64,000 bases of DNA from G963665185 sp963665185 (GTDB taxonomy: Bacteria; Desulfobacterota; Desulfovibrionia; Desulfovibrionales; Desulfovibrionaceae), in contig CAXXPO010000025.1 of NCBI GenBank assembly GCA_963665185.2, forward strand, positions 197,000 through 260,999, given 5' to 3'. Position numbers and translations under genes: made by a program. Of this stretch, positions 35,618-44,235 are shown one piece after another. The stretch's first letter is position 1; each line of letters starts with the position of its first letter. The notes below the pieces were generated by a model that ran no database searches, had not been told where the DNA came from, and saw only the letters and a list, made by a program, of their open reading frames with translations.

Positions 35618-36856
35618 CTACCTCCCTCTCACCGTTTGTATCGCCTTGAGTGCGGCGGCCGTGGCGGACTGGGCCGACTTCATCACGTCAAGCGGCAGTT
35701 TGGCGCAACCAGCCGCGAAAATGCCCTGGTCCTCGCCGCCGACGATGAACCCTTCCTCGTCCACAGGGACGTTGGCGGGAAGCCTGGTTCCGGCGATAGA
35801 GGGCTGCATGCCCGTTGCCAGCACCACCAGGTCGTGTTCGTTTTCGCTCTTGATTCCGGATACGGCATCTTCGACCGTCAGCATGACGTTGCCGGAAGGC
35901 GTGGCCTTGGCGTCGGCAACCTTGCCCTTGACCGTCTTGAGCTTGGGATCGTCCATGATGCGCTTGGCAAAGTTGTCGTAGCGGCCGGGAGTGCGCAGGT
36001 CTATGTAGTAGATGGTTACCCGCGTATCAGGATACTGCTCGCGGATGTAGGCGGCCTGCTTGAGCGAAGCCATGCAGCAGATATAGGAACAGTAGTTCAG
36101 GTGGTTTTCGTCACGCGAACCGGCGCATTGCACGAACGCCACATTCTTGGGCTGCTGGCCGTCCGCCGGGCGGACGATCTTGCCGTTGGTCGGACCGTTG
36201 GGGGAAGCCAGCCGTTCCATCTGCATATTGGAGATGCAGTTTGGAATCTGGCCTGCGCCAAGGTTGGTCAGGTTGGTAACGTCGTAAGGTTTCCATCCCG
36301 TGGCGTAGACGATGCTGCCAACGTTCAGTGTGATGACCTTCTCTTTTTCTTCCAGATCGACGGCCTCGTTGCCGGCCAGCTTCTGTACATCGGCCGTGGA
36401 GCAGTTCTCCCGGTCGAGCACGTAACGGGACGGGAAGGCGAAAGGGGTATCCGTGTACAGGGCTTTGCGTGTGCCCAGGCCCAGCTCGAATTCGCTTTCA
36501 ACGTCTTTGTCCAGCTGTTCTGCCAGTTCGCCAAGTTCCGCACTGCCGGGGCCGACATAGCGGGGGCTGATTTTGACCTTGACCTCAAAGTTGCCAGCAC
36601 TGCCGGAGACTTCCGTCACTTCGGCCAGCGTGAGAAATTTGACGTTAGGATTGTTCTTGATGCGTTGGAATTGGATCTCCAATCCGCAGGACGGAGGACA
36701 CAGCTTGGGAAAATATTTATTGAGCTGCGCTACTCGCCCGCCGAGAAAGGGATTCTTTTCGACAATGTAGACTTCGTGGCCTACTTCAGCGGCCTCGAGG
36801 GCGGCAGTGATGCCGCTGAAGCCGCCGCCGACCACCAGGATGCTGTTACTCGACAT
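35618..36856 (-). CDS. qmoA: Quinone-interacting membrane-bound oxidoreductase, subunit QmoA
   Basis: 412 residues, an HdrA-like FAD protein. The N-terminal dinucleotide motif is ILVVGGGFSGITAA (6-19) and the family CPPSCGLEIQ site follows. The frame is open 318 bases further upstream, but GGAGG precedes the ATG at 36856 and the region before it is the aprA terminator and promoter. It starts the qmoABCD operon. A long inverted repeat lies 36-90 bases upstream. Confidence 0.95.
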   Translation of the reverse strand: MSSNSILVVGGGFSGITAALEAAEVGHEVYIVEKNPFLGGRVAQLNKYFPKLCPPSCGLEIQFQRIKNNPNVKFLTLAEVTEVSGSAGNFEVKVKISPRYVGPGSAELGELAEQLDKDVESEFELGLGTRKALYTDTPFAFPSRYVLDRENCSTADVQKLAGNEAVDLEEKEKVITLNVGSIVYATGWKPYDVTNLTNLGAGQIPNCISNMQMERLASPNGPTNGKIVRPADGQQPKNVAFVQCAGSRDENHLNYCSYICCMASLKQAAYIREQYPDTRVTIYYIDLRTPGRYDNFAKRIMDDPKLKTVKGKVADAKATPSGNVMLTVEDAVSGIKSENEHDLVVLATGMQPSIAGTRLPANVPVDEEGFIVGGEDQGIFAAGCAKLPLDVMKSAQSATAAALKAIQTVRGR

Positions 36857-36892
36857 AAGACGTCCTCCCTCATCAGATTTCGGACTCGGTAA

Positions 36893-36946
36893 AATGGTCC
36901 AAACCCAATCCGCAAGCGTGAACTTCCGGGTCGGGTTTAGACCATT
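36893..36946. promoter_or_regulatory. Long inverted repeat upstream of qmoA
   Basis: AATGGTCCAAACCC (36893-36906) and GGGTTTAGACCATT (36933-36946) match in 13 of 14 positions. Arm centres are 40 bases apart, close to four helical turns, so the pair may be two half-sites of a looping or tetrameric regulator. No Rex-like site is present here. Confidence 0.5.
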
Positions 36947-36960
36947 CTCCCGCAGAACTG

Positions 36961-36995
36961 AAAAAAAAACGGCTGCGGGCTTGCGCCCGCAGCCG
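36961..36995 (-). terminator. Terminator of aprBA
   Basis: On the minus strand, an 11-bp stem (36995-36985 with 36980-36970) with a short loop, followed by nine T residues (36969-36961). Confidence 0.95.
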
Positions 36996-37007
36996 CAGAT
37001 TACATCA

Positions 37008-39020
37008 CTAGGGATGCATGGGATCGGGGATGACCTGGATGTAGGGGACCTTGAAGATCGTGGTCTCGCCCTTTGCCGGATCGTACTTGGAGTTGCAGAA
37101 GCACTTCCATTTGGAGTCGTCGAGACCCAAGAAGTCTCCGCGATAGTAGAAGCCGGGGTAGCGGGATTCTTCACGGAAGTGAATGTGCTGCATGTGCAGG
37201 CGCACGGTCCACAGGCGGTGGAACTGCTCCCAGCAGCGCATCAGTTCGTGCAGGTCGCGAGCGGCCAGCTTACTTGGAGTCTTCTTCGAGCATGTCGAGA
37301 AGAGCTTGAAGCCGGTTTCGAGCAGGCTCTTGGAAGTGGTGTAGTATGTGCCCACGCCTCCGCCGTATTCGTCGGTGGCCTTCACCAGGCGCATCATGAA
37401 GTTGCGCGGGGTGATGAACTGGTCGTTGACGATCGGGTCGGTGGAAGCGCCCTTGCCGGCCTTGAAGTTTTCGACCGGAGCGTAGATTTCCTTGGCCAGA
37501 TCGGCAGCATTCTGCTGCAGAGCGGGCTTGAAATCCTTGTGGTCGACACACCAGCGAACAGCCTGCTTGCCGCAGATACGGCCTTCAGCGTGCGAACCGG
37601 AGGAGAACTTGTGACCGGAAGCGCCAACGCCGTCAGCGCAGGTGAACAGACCGTTGACCGAGGTCATGCGGTTGTAGATCTTGCCGTTGTCGGCTTTGAT
37701 CTTGTATTCGGCAGGAACCCATTCTTCGTCGGGACCGGAAACCCAGATGCCGCAGCAGCCGGAGTGCGAACCGAGCAGGTAAGGCTCAGTAGGCATGATT
37801 TCGGAACCGCTCTTCTCGGGTTCGATGTTCTGGCAGGCCCAGAGGTTGGCCTGGCCAACACACATGTCGAGGAAGTCTTCCCAAGCTTCGGCTTCGAGGT
37901 GCTTCTGCTGTTCGGGAGTCATGGTGGCGAAGGTTTTCTGCAGGGCAGAAGCGGTGTCCATGTAGATGGGGCCGCGGCCTTCGCGCATTTCGCGAAGCAT
38001 CATGTGGTTACGCAAGCAGGTCGGGATGATGTGACCTTTGGCGTATCCGCGTTTTTCGTAAGGAGCTTGAGCATTGCGCGGTTTGTTGGTCGACACAGTA
38101 GTCTTCACCTTTGCAGCGTTGGTGGCTTTAGCTTTGAAGAGCAGGAACCAAGCGCCGACCGGACCGTAACCGTCTTTGAAGCGGGCGGGTACGAAGCGGT
38201 TTTCCATCATGGTCATTTCAGCGCCAACCTGAGCACACATGGTGTAGGTGGAGCCGGCGTTCCAGACGGGATACCAGGCGCGACCCATGCCTTCACCCGT
38301 GGAACGGGGACGGTACACGTTAACGGCGCCGCCACAGGCAACGATAGCAGCGTTGCACTTGATGACGTACACTTTGTTTTCGCGAGTGGAGAAGCCCACC
38401 GCACCAGCGATGCGGTTGGGTTCATTGGCGTCCAGAAGCATTTTCACGATGAAAACGCGTTCCATGTAGCGTTCTTCGCCCAGAGCGTTCTTGGCAGCTT
38501 CAGCAACGATGCACTTGTAGGATTCACCGTTGATCATCATCTGCCAGCGGCCGGAACGTACGCAGGCGTCGCCGTTGCGCAGGCTCTTGCCAGCTTTCTT
38601 GGCGGCGGCGCCGTCGAGGTTGTGGCCGTTTTCGTCTTTGATCCAGCAGGGAAGGCCCCACTCTTCAAAGAGATGAACGGAGTCGTCAACGTGACGGCCG
38701 AGGTCGAAGATCAGGTCTTCGCGAACCAGGCCCATCAGGTCGGTGCGGACCATGCGGACGTAGTCGTCGGCATCGTTGTCGCCAAGGTAGGTGTTGATGG
38801 CCGACAGACCCTGGGCAACGGCGCCGGAACGCTCGAGGGAGGCTTTGTCGATCAGCAGGATTTTGACGCCGAGGGGATCGCCCCAGCGAACGGCTTCGAA
38901 AGCCGCGCCGCAGCAGCCCATGCCGCCGCCGACCATGAGGACGTCGGTGTCGAGTTCGACGATTTCGGGTTCCGCAACAGCGACACCCTGGGAAGCTATT
39001 TTAACAGGAATGGTAGGCAT
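37008..39020 (-). CDS. aprA: Adenylylsulfate reductase, alpha subunit
   Basis: 670 residues. It reduces APS to sulfite plus AMP in the cytoplasm on its FAD. The FAD motif is in LMVGGGMGCCGAAFE near the N-terminus; the family segment HIIPTCLRNHMMLREM and a late cap region with PTEPYLLGSHSGCCGIW are clear. It has no Fe-S cluster; electrons come from AprB. The gene starts 28 bases after aprB, so the pair is one operon. A strong terminator closes the message before qmoA, so the qmo genes need their own promoter or read-through. Confidence 0.98.
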   Translation of the reverse strand: MPTIPVKIASQGVAVAEPEIVELDTDVLMVGGGMGCCGAAFEAVRWGDPLGVKILLIDKASLERSGAVAQGLSAINTYLGDNDADDYVRMVRTDLMGLVREDLIFDLGRHVDDSVHLFEEWGLPCWIKDENGHNLDGAAAKKAGKSLRNGDACVRSGRWQMMINGESYKCIVAEAAKNALGEERYMERVFIVKMLLDANEPNRIAGAVGFSTRENKVYVIKCNAAIVACGGAVNVYRPRSTGEGMGRAWYPVWNAGSTYTMCAQVGAEMTMMENRFVPARFKDGYGPVGAWFLLFKAKATNAAKVKTTVSTNKPRNAQAPYEKRGYAKGHIIPTCLRNHMMLREMREGRGPIYMDTASALQKTFATMTPEQQKHLEAEAWEDFLDMCVGQANLWACQNIEPEKSGSEIMPTEPYLLGSHSGCCGIWVSGPDEEWVPAEYKIKADNGKIYNRMTSVNGLFTCADGVGASGHKFSSGSHAEGRICGKQAVRWCVDHKDFKPALQQNAADLAKEIYAPVENFKAGKGASTDPIVNDQFITPRNFMMRLVKATDEYGGGVGTYYTTSKSLLETGFKLFSTCSKKTPSKLAARDLHELMRCWEQFHRLWTVRLHMQHIHFREESRYPGFYYRGDFLGLDDSKWKCFCNSKYDPAKGETTIFKVPYIQVIPDPMHP

Positions 39021-39048
39021 TTTACGTTCCTCCTAGTCCGTATCGGGG

Positions 39049-39555
39049 TTACCTGTTGGCGCCTTCTTCGCAAGGCAGGTCCATCCAGCACTGCGACTTG
39101 CTGTCGTCGGTGATGGGGTACTTCTTGCCCAGAACAGCCTTGGGAGCTACCAATGCGGTCTCGGTGAACAGCAGTTCGCTTTCCAGATCGCCGGGTTCGG
39201 GCTTGCCTTCGAAGGGCTTGATGGAACCTTCAGGTGTGGTGCGGATGGGGAACTTGAAGCGCTTGACGTTGCCGTTACGGAATTTGACGGTCCACATGAT
39301 GTCTTCAGCGGAACGCATGGGAATGGACGTGCCACCCATGGGAGCGAAGTCACCGTAAGGACGTGCAGAAATGGCGCCCTGGGGGCAGATCTTCACACAG
39401 GAATAACATTCCCAACAAGCGTCGGGTTCCTGATTGAAGGCCTTCATTTCTTCAGGGTCCAGGATCATCAGATCGTTCGGGCAGATGTACATGCAAGCGG
39501 TCTTCTCGCCACCCTTGCAGCCGTCACATTTGCTCGGATCGACAAATGTAGGCAT
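39049..39555 (-). CDS. aprB: Adenylylsulfate reductase, beta subunit
   Basis: 168 residues. It is the ferredoxin-like subunit with two [4Fe-4S] clusters that carries electrons to the FAD of AprA. The ligands are Cys10, 13, 21, 25 and Cys47, 50, 53, 57, with the unusual 10-13-21-25 spacing of AprB. A C-terminal extension wraps AprA in known structures. TAGGAGG precedes the ATG. The predicted transcript begins about 240 bases upstream and contains two hairpins. Confidence 0.97.
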   Translation of the reverse strand: MPTFVDPSKCDGCKGGEKTACMYICPNDLMILDPEEMKAFNQEPDACWECYSCVKICPQGAISARPYGDFAPMGGTSIPMRSAEDIMWTVKFRNGNVKRFKFPIRTTPEGSIKPFEGKPEPGDLESELLFTETALVAPKAVLGKKYPITDDSKSQCWMDLPCEEGANR

Positions 39556-39618
39556 GGTTTGTACCTCCTAAAATAAAGGAATTTAAGTTTGGTCCTAACT
39601 CGCCACAGCAACATATAG

Positions 39619-39729
39619 AAAAAAAACAGGAAGCGTTTATGGGACGCATGCCTGCTTTTTTTGCCGTATTAGGAGACCACCATGGTACGCAACCATTGCC
39701 GCGAAGCGGCGATAATACAGTTGGCGTAC
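39619..39729 (-). promoter_or_regulatory. Structured aprBA leader with terminator-like hairpin
   Basis: A first hairpin pairs 39720-39729 with 39685-39693 (one bulge) and encloses an inner GCCGC/GCGGC stem. A second pairs CAGG and GCGT with ACGC and CCTG (39627-39654) and is followed by eight T residues (39626-39619) on the minus strand. The second looks like an intrinsic terminator placed before aprB; read-through or attenuation is implied. Confidence 0.5.
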
Positions 39730-39796
39730 GCAAAGTGATTGATCATCCTACGGTAACCCATGTAAAACGTTTGTGCTATTGCACGTGTGGTTCTGC

Positions 39797-39833
39797 TTGT
39801 GATTGAAATAACAAGCGGCAACAGTGCTGTCAA
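39797..39833 (-). promoter_or_regulatory. Predicted aprBA promoter with overlapping Rex-like site
   Basis: On the minus strand TTGACA (39833-39828), 17 bases, TATTTC (39810-39805). A Rex-like palindrome, TTGTGATTGAAATAACAA (39797-39814), covers the -10 element. Rex represses in response to NAD+/NADH ratio; HcpR/CRP-type factors use similar sites. Confidence 0.6.
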
Positions 39834-40230
39834 GGAGAAAGTGAAATAAGTTACAAGCGTGTTGCCGCGTACTACATTCCAAGAAGGTGAGCGCAAGCCG
39901 CGAGCATATGCCATGCACGGAAAACCCACATCCGGCGTCGACCTGGCTCACGTAATACGCAAGTGGAAAGCCGCGCCACCATATCAGGAAGTAGCGGATA
40001 ATTACTATAATTTCATGTGCTGAATTGCAAGGCATTTTTGTGAAAAAAGGGGTTAATAGCTGTAGGCACCGTGGAGGGGCTGTTTTTGGGGCGTGTGCGG
40101 GCTGTTTGTGACTCTTTTGTTTCGCTGCGGAGCCGATTCGGAATGTGAGGGGGGCTGCAGCCGTTTCAGGATCGGAGCATCTGCAGGCTTCCTTGGGGTG
40201 TCGTTTCGTAAGGGCCTATTCCTCACATTT
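39834..40230. other. Intergenic stretch between sat terminator and aprBA promoter
   Basis: No gene recognised. Frames on the minus strand here give no known motifs. Confidence 0.5.
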
Positions 40231-40260
40231 AAAAAAAACGGAGGCCCCGAAGGGCCTCCG
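40231..40260 (-). terminator. Terminator of sat
   Basis: CGGAGGCCC (40239-40247) with GGGCCTCCG (40252-40260); on the minus strand eight T residues follow. Confidence 0.93.
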
Positions 40261-40289
40261 CCGTAATGCAAGGAAGGTTGGCTTAAAGC

Positions 40290-41567
40290 CTACTTCATGA
40301 CTTCGCCGGAAGCAGCGCCCTGCATCTTGATCTCGACCTTTTCGGTCAGGCCTTCGTAGTATGCACGCAGGATTTCGAGGACTTCTTCACGACCGAAGTG
40401 GTCGGGAACTTCGGCGCCTTCGGAAAGGGCCTTACGCAGCTTGGTGCCGGACAGGATGACGCGGTCTTCCTTTCCGTGGGGGCATGTGCGCAGGGAGGCC
40501 ATGCCGTCGCACTTGTAGCAGTAGAAGGTCCAGTCGATCTTCATGGGTTCGCACAGCAGCGCCTTGCCCGCTTCGGGGCACTCTTCGCCCTGGTAGGGAA
40601 TGCGGTCGAAGATTTCCTGGGCTTCGAACAGGCCGTAGAAGTCGCCCACGCCAGCGTGGTCGCGACCGATCAGCATGTTGTTGATGCCGTAGTTCTGGCG
40701 GAATGTGGCGTGCAGCAGGCCTTCGCGAGGACCGGCGTAGCGCATGTCCAGGGGGTAGCCCGCATTGATGACGTTGTCGGCGACAAAGTAGCCGTCGATC
40801 AGGGTCTGGATGCACTTGATGCGCACTTCGGCCGGAATGTCGCCGGGCTTCAGGTTGCCGATGAGGGAGTGGATGACCACGCCGTCGCAGGTTTCAGCGG
40901 CAATCTTGGCGAGGTATTCATGGGAGCGGTGCATGGGGTTGCGCAGCTGCAGAGCGGCAACCTTGGACCAGCCCTTGGCTTCCATCTGTTCGCGAAGCTG
41001 CTTGGGGGTCAGGTAGACGCCGGGGAAACGGGAGGCGTAGTCGCCTTCGGAGAGCACTTTGACGGGGCCGGCCAGGTTGTACTTGCCCTGGGCCATAACC
41101 ATCTGCACGCCGGGGTGGTCTTCCAGAGCGACGTCCCAGAAGCGTTCGGAGTCTTCCCCGCCGCCTTTGTAGACCATTTCGCTTTCCCACTTCTTGTCGG
41201 CTTCGGTCATTTCGTATTTTTCTTCGATCTTCATGGTGGCGAACACGACGCCGTCGCGAACCAGGGCCACTTCATCGCCGACCTTGACGCTTTCATCGTC
41301 GGTGTCCAGGGTCACGGGGACGGGCCAGAAGGTGCCGTCGGCCATCAGGAATTTTTCGCAAACGCCTTTCCAGTCAGCCTTGCCCATGAATCCGTTCAGC
41401 GGAGAGAAGCCGCCGATGCCCATCATGATCAGGTCGCCCTTGGCACGAGCGGAAATTTCAAGCTGCTTCAGGCCAGCGGCTTTTTTCTGTTCAGCGGACA
41501 GTTCGGCGCCTTCGAGCAGGCAGCAGACGAGGCCTTTACCACCATGAGGGGGAACCAATTTAGACAT
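40290..41567 (-). CDS. sat: Sulfate adenylyltransferase (ATP sulfurylase)
   Basis: 425 residues. It activates sulfate with ATP to APS and pyrophosphate, the first step of sulfate respiration. The nucleotide motifs QLRNPMHRSHEY (207-218) and GRDHAGVGDFYG are present. A Cys350, Cys353, Cys362, His364 set is likely the metal (Zn/Co) site known in Desulfovibrio ATP sulfurylase. GGAG lies before the ATG. It is monocistronic, with its own promoter and terminator, but sits just upstream of aprBA on the same strand. Confidence 0.97.
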   Translation of the reverse strand: MSKLVPPHGGKGLVCCLLEGAELSAEQKKAAGLKQLEISARAKGDLIMMGIGGFSPLNGFMGKADWKGVCEKFLMADGTFWPVPVTLDTDDESVKVGDEVALVRDGVVFATMKIEEKYEMTEADKKWESEMVYKGGGEDSERFWDVALEDHPGVQMVMAQGKYNLAGPVKVLSEGDYASRFPGVYLTPKQLREQMEAKGWSKVAALQLRNPMHRSHEYLAKIAAETCDGVVIHSLIGNLKPGDIPAEVRIKCIQTLIDGYFVADNVINAGYPLDMRYAGPREGLLHATFRQNYGINNMLIGRDHAGVGDFYGLFEAQEIFDRIPYQGEECPEAGKALLCEPMKIDWTFYCYKCDGMASLRTCPHGKEDRVILSGTKLRKALSEGAEVPDHFGREEVLEILRAYYEGLTEKVEIKMQGAASGEVMK

Positions 41568-41710
41568 GCGTGAGTCTCCTTTAAATTAAGTAATGTCCTT
41601 GTCCAAATATTACGGCTGCGGACGAACGGCAGCGCCATCGTCCACAGTTGAGCCGGGGCCGCGCCCGTTTCGGGCGCGCTGATGCGCCACATTCCCCGGA
41701 TACCGCCACT

Positions 41711-41751
41711 ATAATACGTGAAGGACCCTTTACTTGTGAAAAATTCAACAA
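41711..41751 (-). promoter_or_regulatory. Predicted sat promoter with overlapping Rex-like site
   Basis: On the minus strand TTCACA (41740-41735), 18 bases, TATTAT (41716-41711). The Rex-like palindrome TTGTGAAAAATTCAACAA (41734-41751) covers the -35 element. The leader to the sat ATG would be about 137 bases and contains a GCGCCCG/CGGGCGC hairpin (41661-41677). Confidence 0.6.
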
Positions 41752-41942
41752 AATGTCAAGCCCGCCGAAGGGTGGCGTGAAAACAATGTTTTCCATTTGC
41801 CGCTTTGGCGGTTTTGGGTGCATGCGATACGCATGCGTGCCCTGGGAACGCAGGCGGCGCGGGGAATTTTGCAAGACTTGCCCCCGGTTGCGATTCAGGT
41901 TATGCACTCGGTTTCCCTATTTTATATGTAGAGCGAAGGTAC

Positions 41943-43592
41943 ATGCCAAACTATCCATCCAGTCCATCACGTGGGCCATCACGCGGCCCCAGTCTGACCG
42001 ACGAGCTTCTGGGGCTCGACGCGAAAATACTTGAACTTGTACAGCGCCGTACCCGGCTGCTGTCCCGTGCCGCGACCACTCGGCGCAACAAGAAAATGCC
42101 TGTGGCCGAAGCGGCCCAGGAAAAGAAAATGTGGAGCGTGTGGGAAAATCATTGCCGCACCGGGGGCGGGATCAAGCCCCGCAACGCGCGGCAGCTTTTT
42201 GTCATGCTCAACACCCTCGGTTATGAGGCGTCCGATTCCCATGGCCATGTGGAGAACGCTTTTTTTCTGACGCCCAGACCCGGCTCCCTGGATGTGGATG
42301 CACCCGGTCCTGTTTCGCCCACCCTGGCGGCCATGCAGGCTGTGCTGGCCACGGCTGCCGGAGCGGAAACGCGGCTGGACAACTGTCTTTTGTCGGACAA
42401 CCTCATCGATCTGGCCAAGGTGCTCAATGCCATTGGCGGAGCGGTTTCGTGGGAAGGCGACAGCCTTATCCTGGGGCAGCCCCGCGAGCTTTCCTTTGAG
42501 GGCAAGCTGATTTACGCCGGAGAAAGTCCGGAAGCCATATACTACTGTGTCGCCCTGGCCCTGGCCCATCCCGGAACCTGCCGCCTGAGCGGTGCAGGTT
42601 CCCTGAAGCTGCTCGACCTGCGCGGCCAGAACAGGCTTTTGAACATGCTTGGCGCAAGGCTTGCGCCTTTGGGCACAAGCAATATCGGCCTGCCTGCGCG
42701 TCTGGAGTGTGGCGATCCCATGGCCGAGGAGGTTTTCCTCGACGACACGGTCGAGCCTGTTTTGGCCGGAGCCGTCGCCCTGGCAGCCTGGACGTATGAA
42801 AAAGGGCTGGCCATCAATTTCGAGGAAGGAAGTGCGGCCGGCAAGGCCGTGCTCGAGGCGGCCGGCGTGTTGGCCGGTGCCGGCCTGGACGTGGTGATAA
42901 AGTCCGGGCGGGTTCGCATTCCTGCGGGAACCCCCCAGATTCAGGCCATGCCTTGTCTGAACATGGACCCGCTGCTTGCCTCGCATATCCTGTCCATGGG
43001 CGCTTTCCGCCAAGGGCGGGTGCGTCTGACCGGCAGTTTTGACGGGACCGACCCGGTCCTGCAGGCCGGGCTGGACATGCTGCGGGCCTGCAATCTGAAT
43101 CTGGACGAAGAAGACAAGGCCCTGAGCGCCACGCACAATAGCCCCTCCGGGGCCGTGACCCTGGTTCCGCGTTTTGCCACGTTGGTTCCCCTGGCCGGAG
43201 CCCTGGCCTGCGCCATGCCGCAGGGTGCAACCATTGTGCTGGACGACCAGGAGCTGTCGGACGGCGAGGCTGGACTGGCCCTGGAATCCATGTTTCTTTG
43301 CATGGGCAAGCCGTATGTGTCCTCCGCAGGTGGCATGCAGGTGCAGCCCGGTTTTCAGGAGGCTCTTCCCGGAGCATGGATGGCTCCCGATGCCCTTTCC
43401 GGGCTGGCCCTGGCCCTGGCATCCATGACACGCCCCGGAGCCTCGCTGGAAAATCCGGGTATTCTGGGAGAGCGGTGGCCCGGTTTCTGGAATTTCTACA
43501 ACCGTCTGCCTCATGTTGCCGGTAAGCTGGTCCAGCATAGGGAAGCACCCAAGGATGACGCAAAGAAGCGGAGACGTATCCGTGTCCGGTAG
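41943..43592 (+). CDS. EPSP-synthase-like protein with a chorismate-mutase-like N-terminal helix
   Basis: 549 residues. Residues about 20-75 (LLGLDAKILELVQRRTRLLS) follow the pattern of an AroQ-type chorismate mutase helix. The rest follows the EPSP synthase fold (about 150-520), with blocks such as HPGTCRLSGAGSLKLLDLRG and FATLVPLAGALACAMP. The catalytic EPSP synthase signatures (LGNAGT, GDxSSA, DHRxAM) are not visible, so it may not make EPSP. A longer upstream frame is rejected: the ATG at 41943 has GAAGG 5 bases upstream. It is divergent from sat and overlaps the next gene. Confidence 0.65.
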   Translation: MPNYPSSPSRGPSRGPSLTDELLGLDAKILELVQRRTRLLSRAATTRRNKKMPVAEAAQEKKMWSVWENHCRTGGGIKPRNARQLFVMLNTLGYEASDSHGHVENAFFLTPRPGSLDVDAPGPVSPTLAAMQAVLATAAGAETRLDNCLLSDNLIDLAKVLNAIGGAVSWEGDSLILGQPRELSFEGKLIYAGESPEAIYYCVALALAHPGTCRLSGAGSLKLLDLRGQNRLLNMLGARLAPLGTSNIGLPARLECGDPMAEEVFLDDTVEPVLAGAVALAAWTYEKGLAINFEEGSAAGKAVLEAAGVLAGAGLDVVIKSGRVRIPAGTPQIQAMPCLNMDPLLASHILSMGAFRQGRVRLTGSFDGTDPVLQAGLDMLRACNLNLDEEDKALSATHNSPSGAVTLVPRFATLVPLAGALACAMPQGATIVLDDQELSDGEAGLALESMFLCMGKPYVSSAGGMQVQPGFQEALPGAWMAPDALSGLALALASMTRPGASLENPGILGERWPGFWNFYNRLPHVAGKLVQHREAPKDDAKKRRRIRVR

Positions 43593-43866
43593 TGCCGAAG
43601 ACCGTATTGCCGAACTCCGGGGGGAAGTGGCTGCGTTTGAAGCGCAGCTCAAGGAGCTGGAGAGCGAAGTGAACCGGCTGATGCAGGAAGAGGATATTGC
43701 TGCGGGCAGGACGTTTGCCCAGGAAATTCACAGTCTGCGCCACGACAAGATGCGCGTGAAAGTGGAAATACTGGCCTTGCAGCAGAAGATCCGGCGGCTT
43801 TCATTGGGGTACAGCGAAGATGCGGCCTGTATGGCCGCCGATCCTGCCAATCCCTTTATTCATTAG
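43582..43866 (+). CDS. Small coiled-coil protein
   Basis: 94 residues from a GTG start, or 103 from an ATG at 43555. The GTG is preferred because GGAGA lies 7-8 bases upstream. Most of the protein is a predicted coiled coil (RIAELRGEVAAFEAQLKELE, then an Arg/Lys/Leu-rich second helix), so it probably dimerises. It overlaps the end of the EPSP-synthase-like gene by 11 bases, so the two are translationally coupled. Function unknown. Confidence 0.7.
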   Translation: MSGSAEDRIAELRGEVAAFEAQLKELESEVNRLMQEEDIAAGRTFAQEIHSLRHDKMRVKVEILALQQKIRRLSLGYSEDAACMAADPANPFIH

Positions 43867-44235
43867 TAGTGTGGTGTCCGCAAAATACGCGGATGTGTTT
43901 TGTGGAGGAGTCCTCGCCGGAAATCATATTCCCGGCGAGGTCACGCCGCCTTTGGCGGCGCAGCGCAGGCCTGCCTGCGATGCAGGCGGCGCGAGTATCG
44001 GCAAGTGTGCAGCAGACGGACTTGGCGGATGCGACATTGAGTAGGATGCCCCGAATTGCCTGCGCCGCGGCAACGGCATTCGGGATTTGCGGCGTGTGCC
44101 GGACAGCTTGCAGAAGCTGTTCCGCAGTGTTGCCGCCAAGTGTCCGGTTGCCGCGTTCGGAGTGCGGTATCCGGCGGAAGACGGCTGACGGCGTTCGCGA
44201 AGATTTCACCGGATGCGATCTTTTTGGAGGAGAAT
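43867..44235. other. Intergenic region with two GC-rich hairpins, before the aconitase gene
   Basis: Hairpins CCTCGCCGG/CCGGCGAGG (43912-43940) and CGCCGCC/GGCGGCG (43944-43960) lie close after the coiled-coil gene and may end its transcript, but lack a T-run. The rest, up to the aconitase ribosome binding site (GGAGGAG at 44226), shows no gene. Confidence 0.5.
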
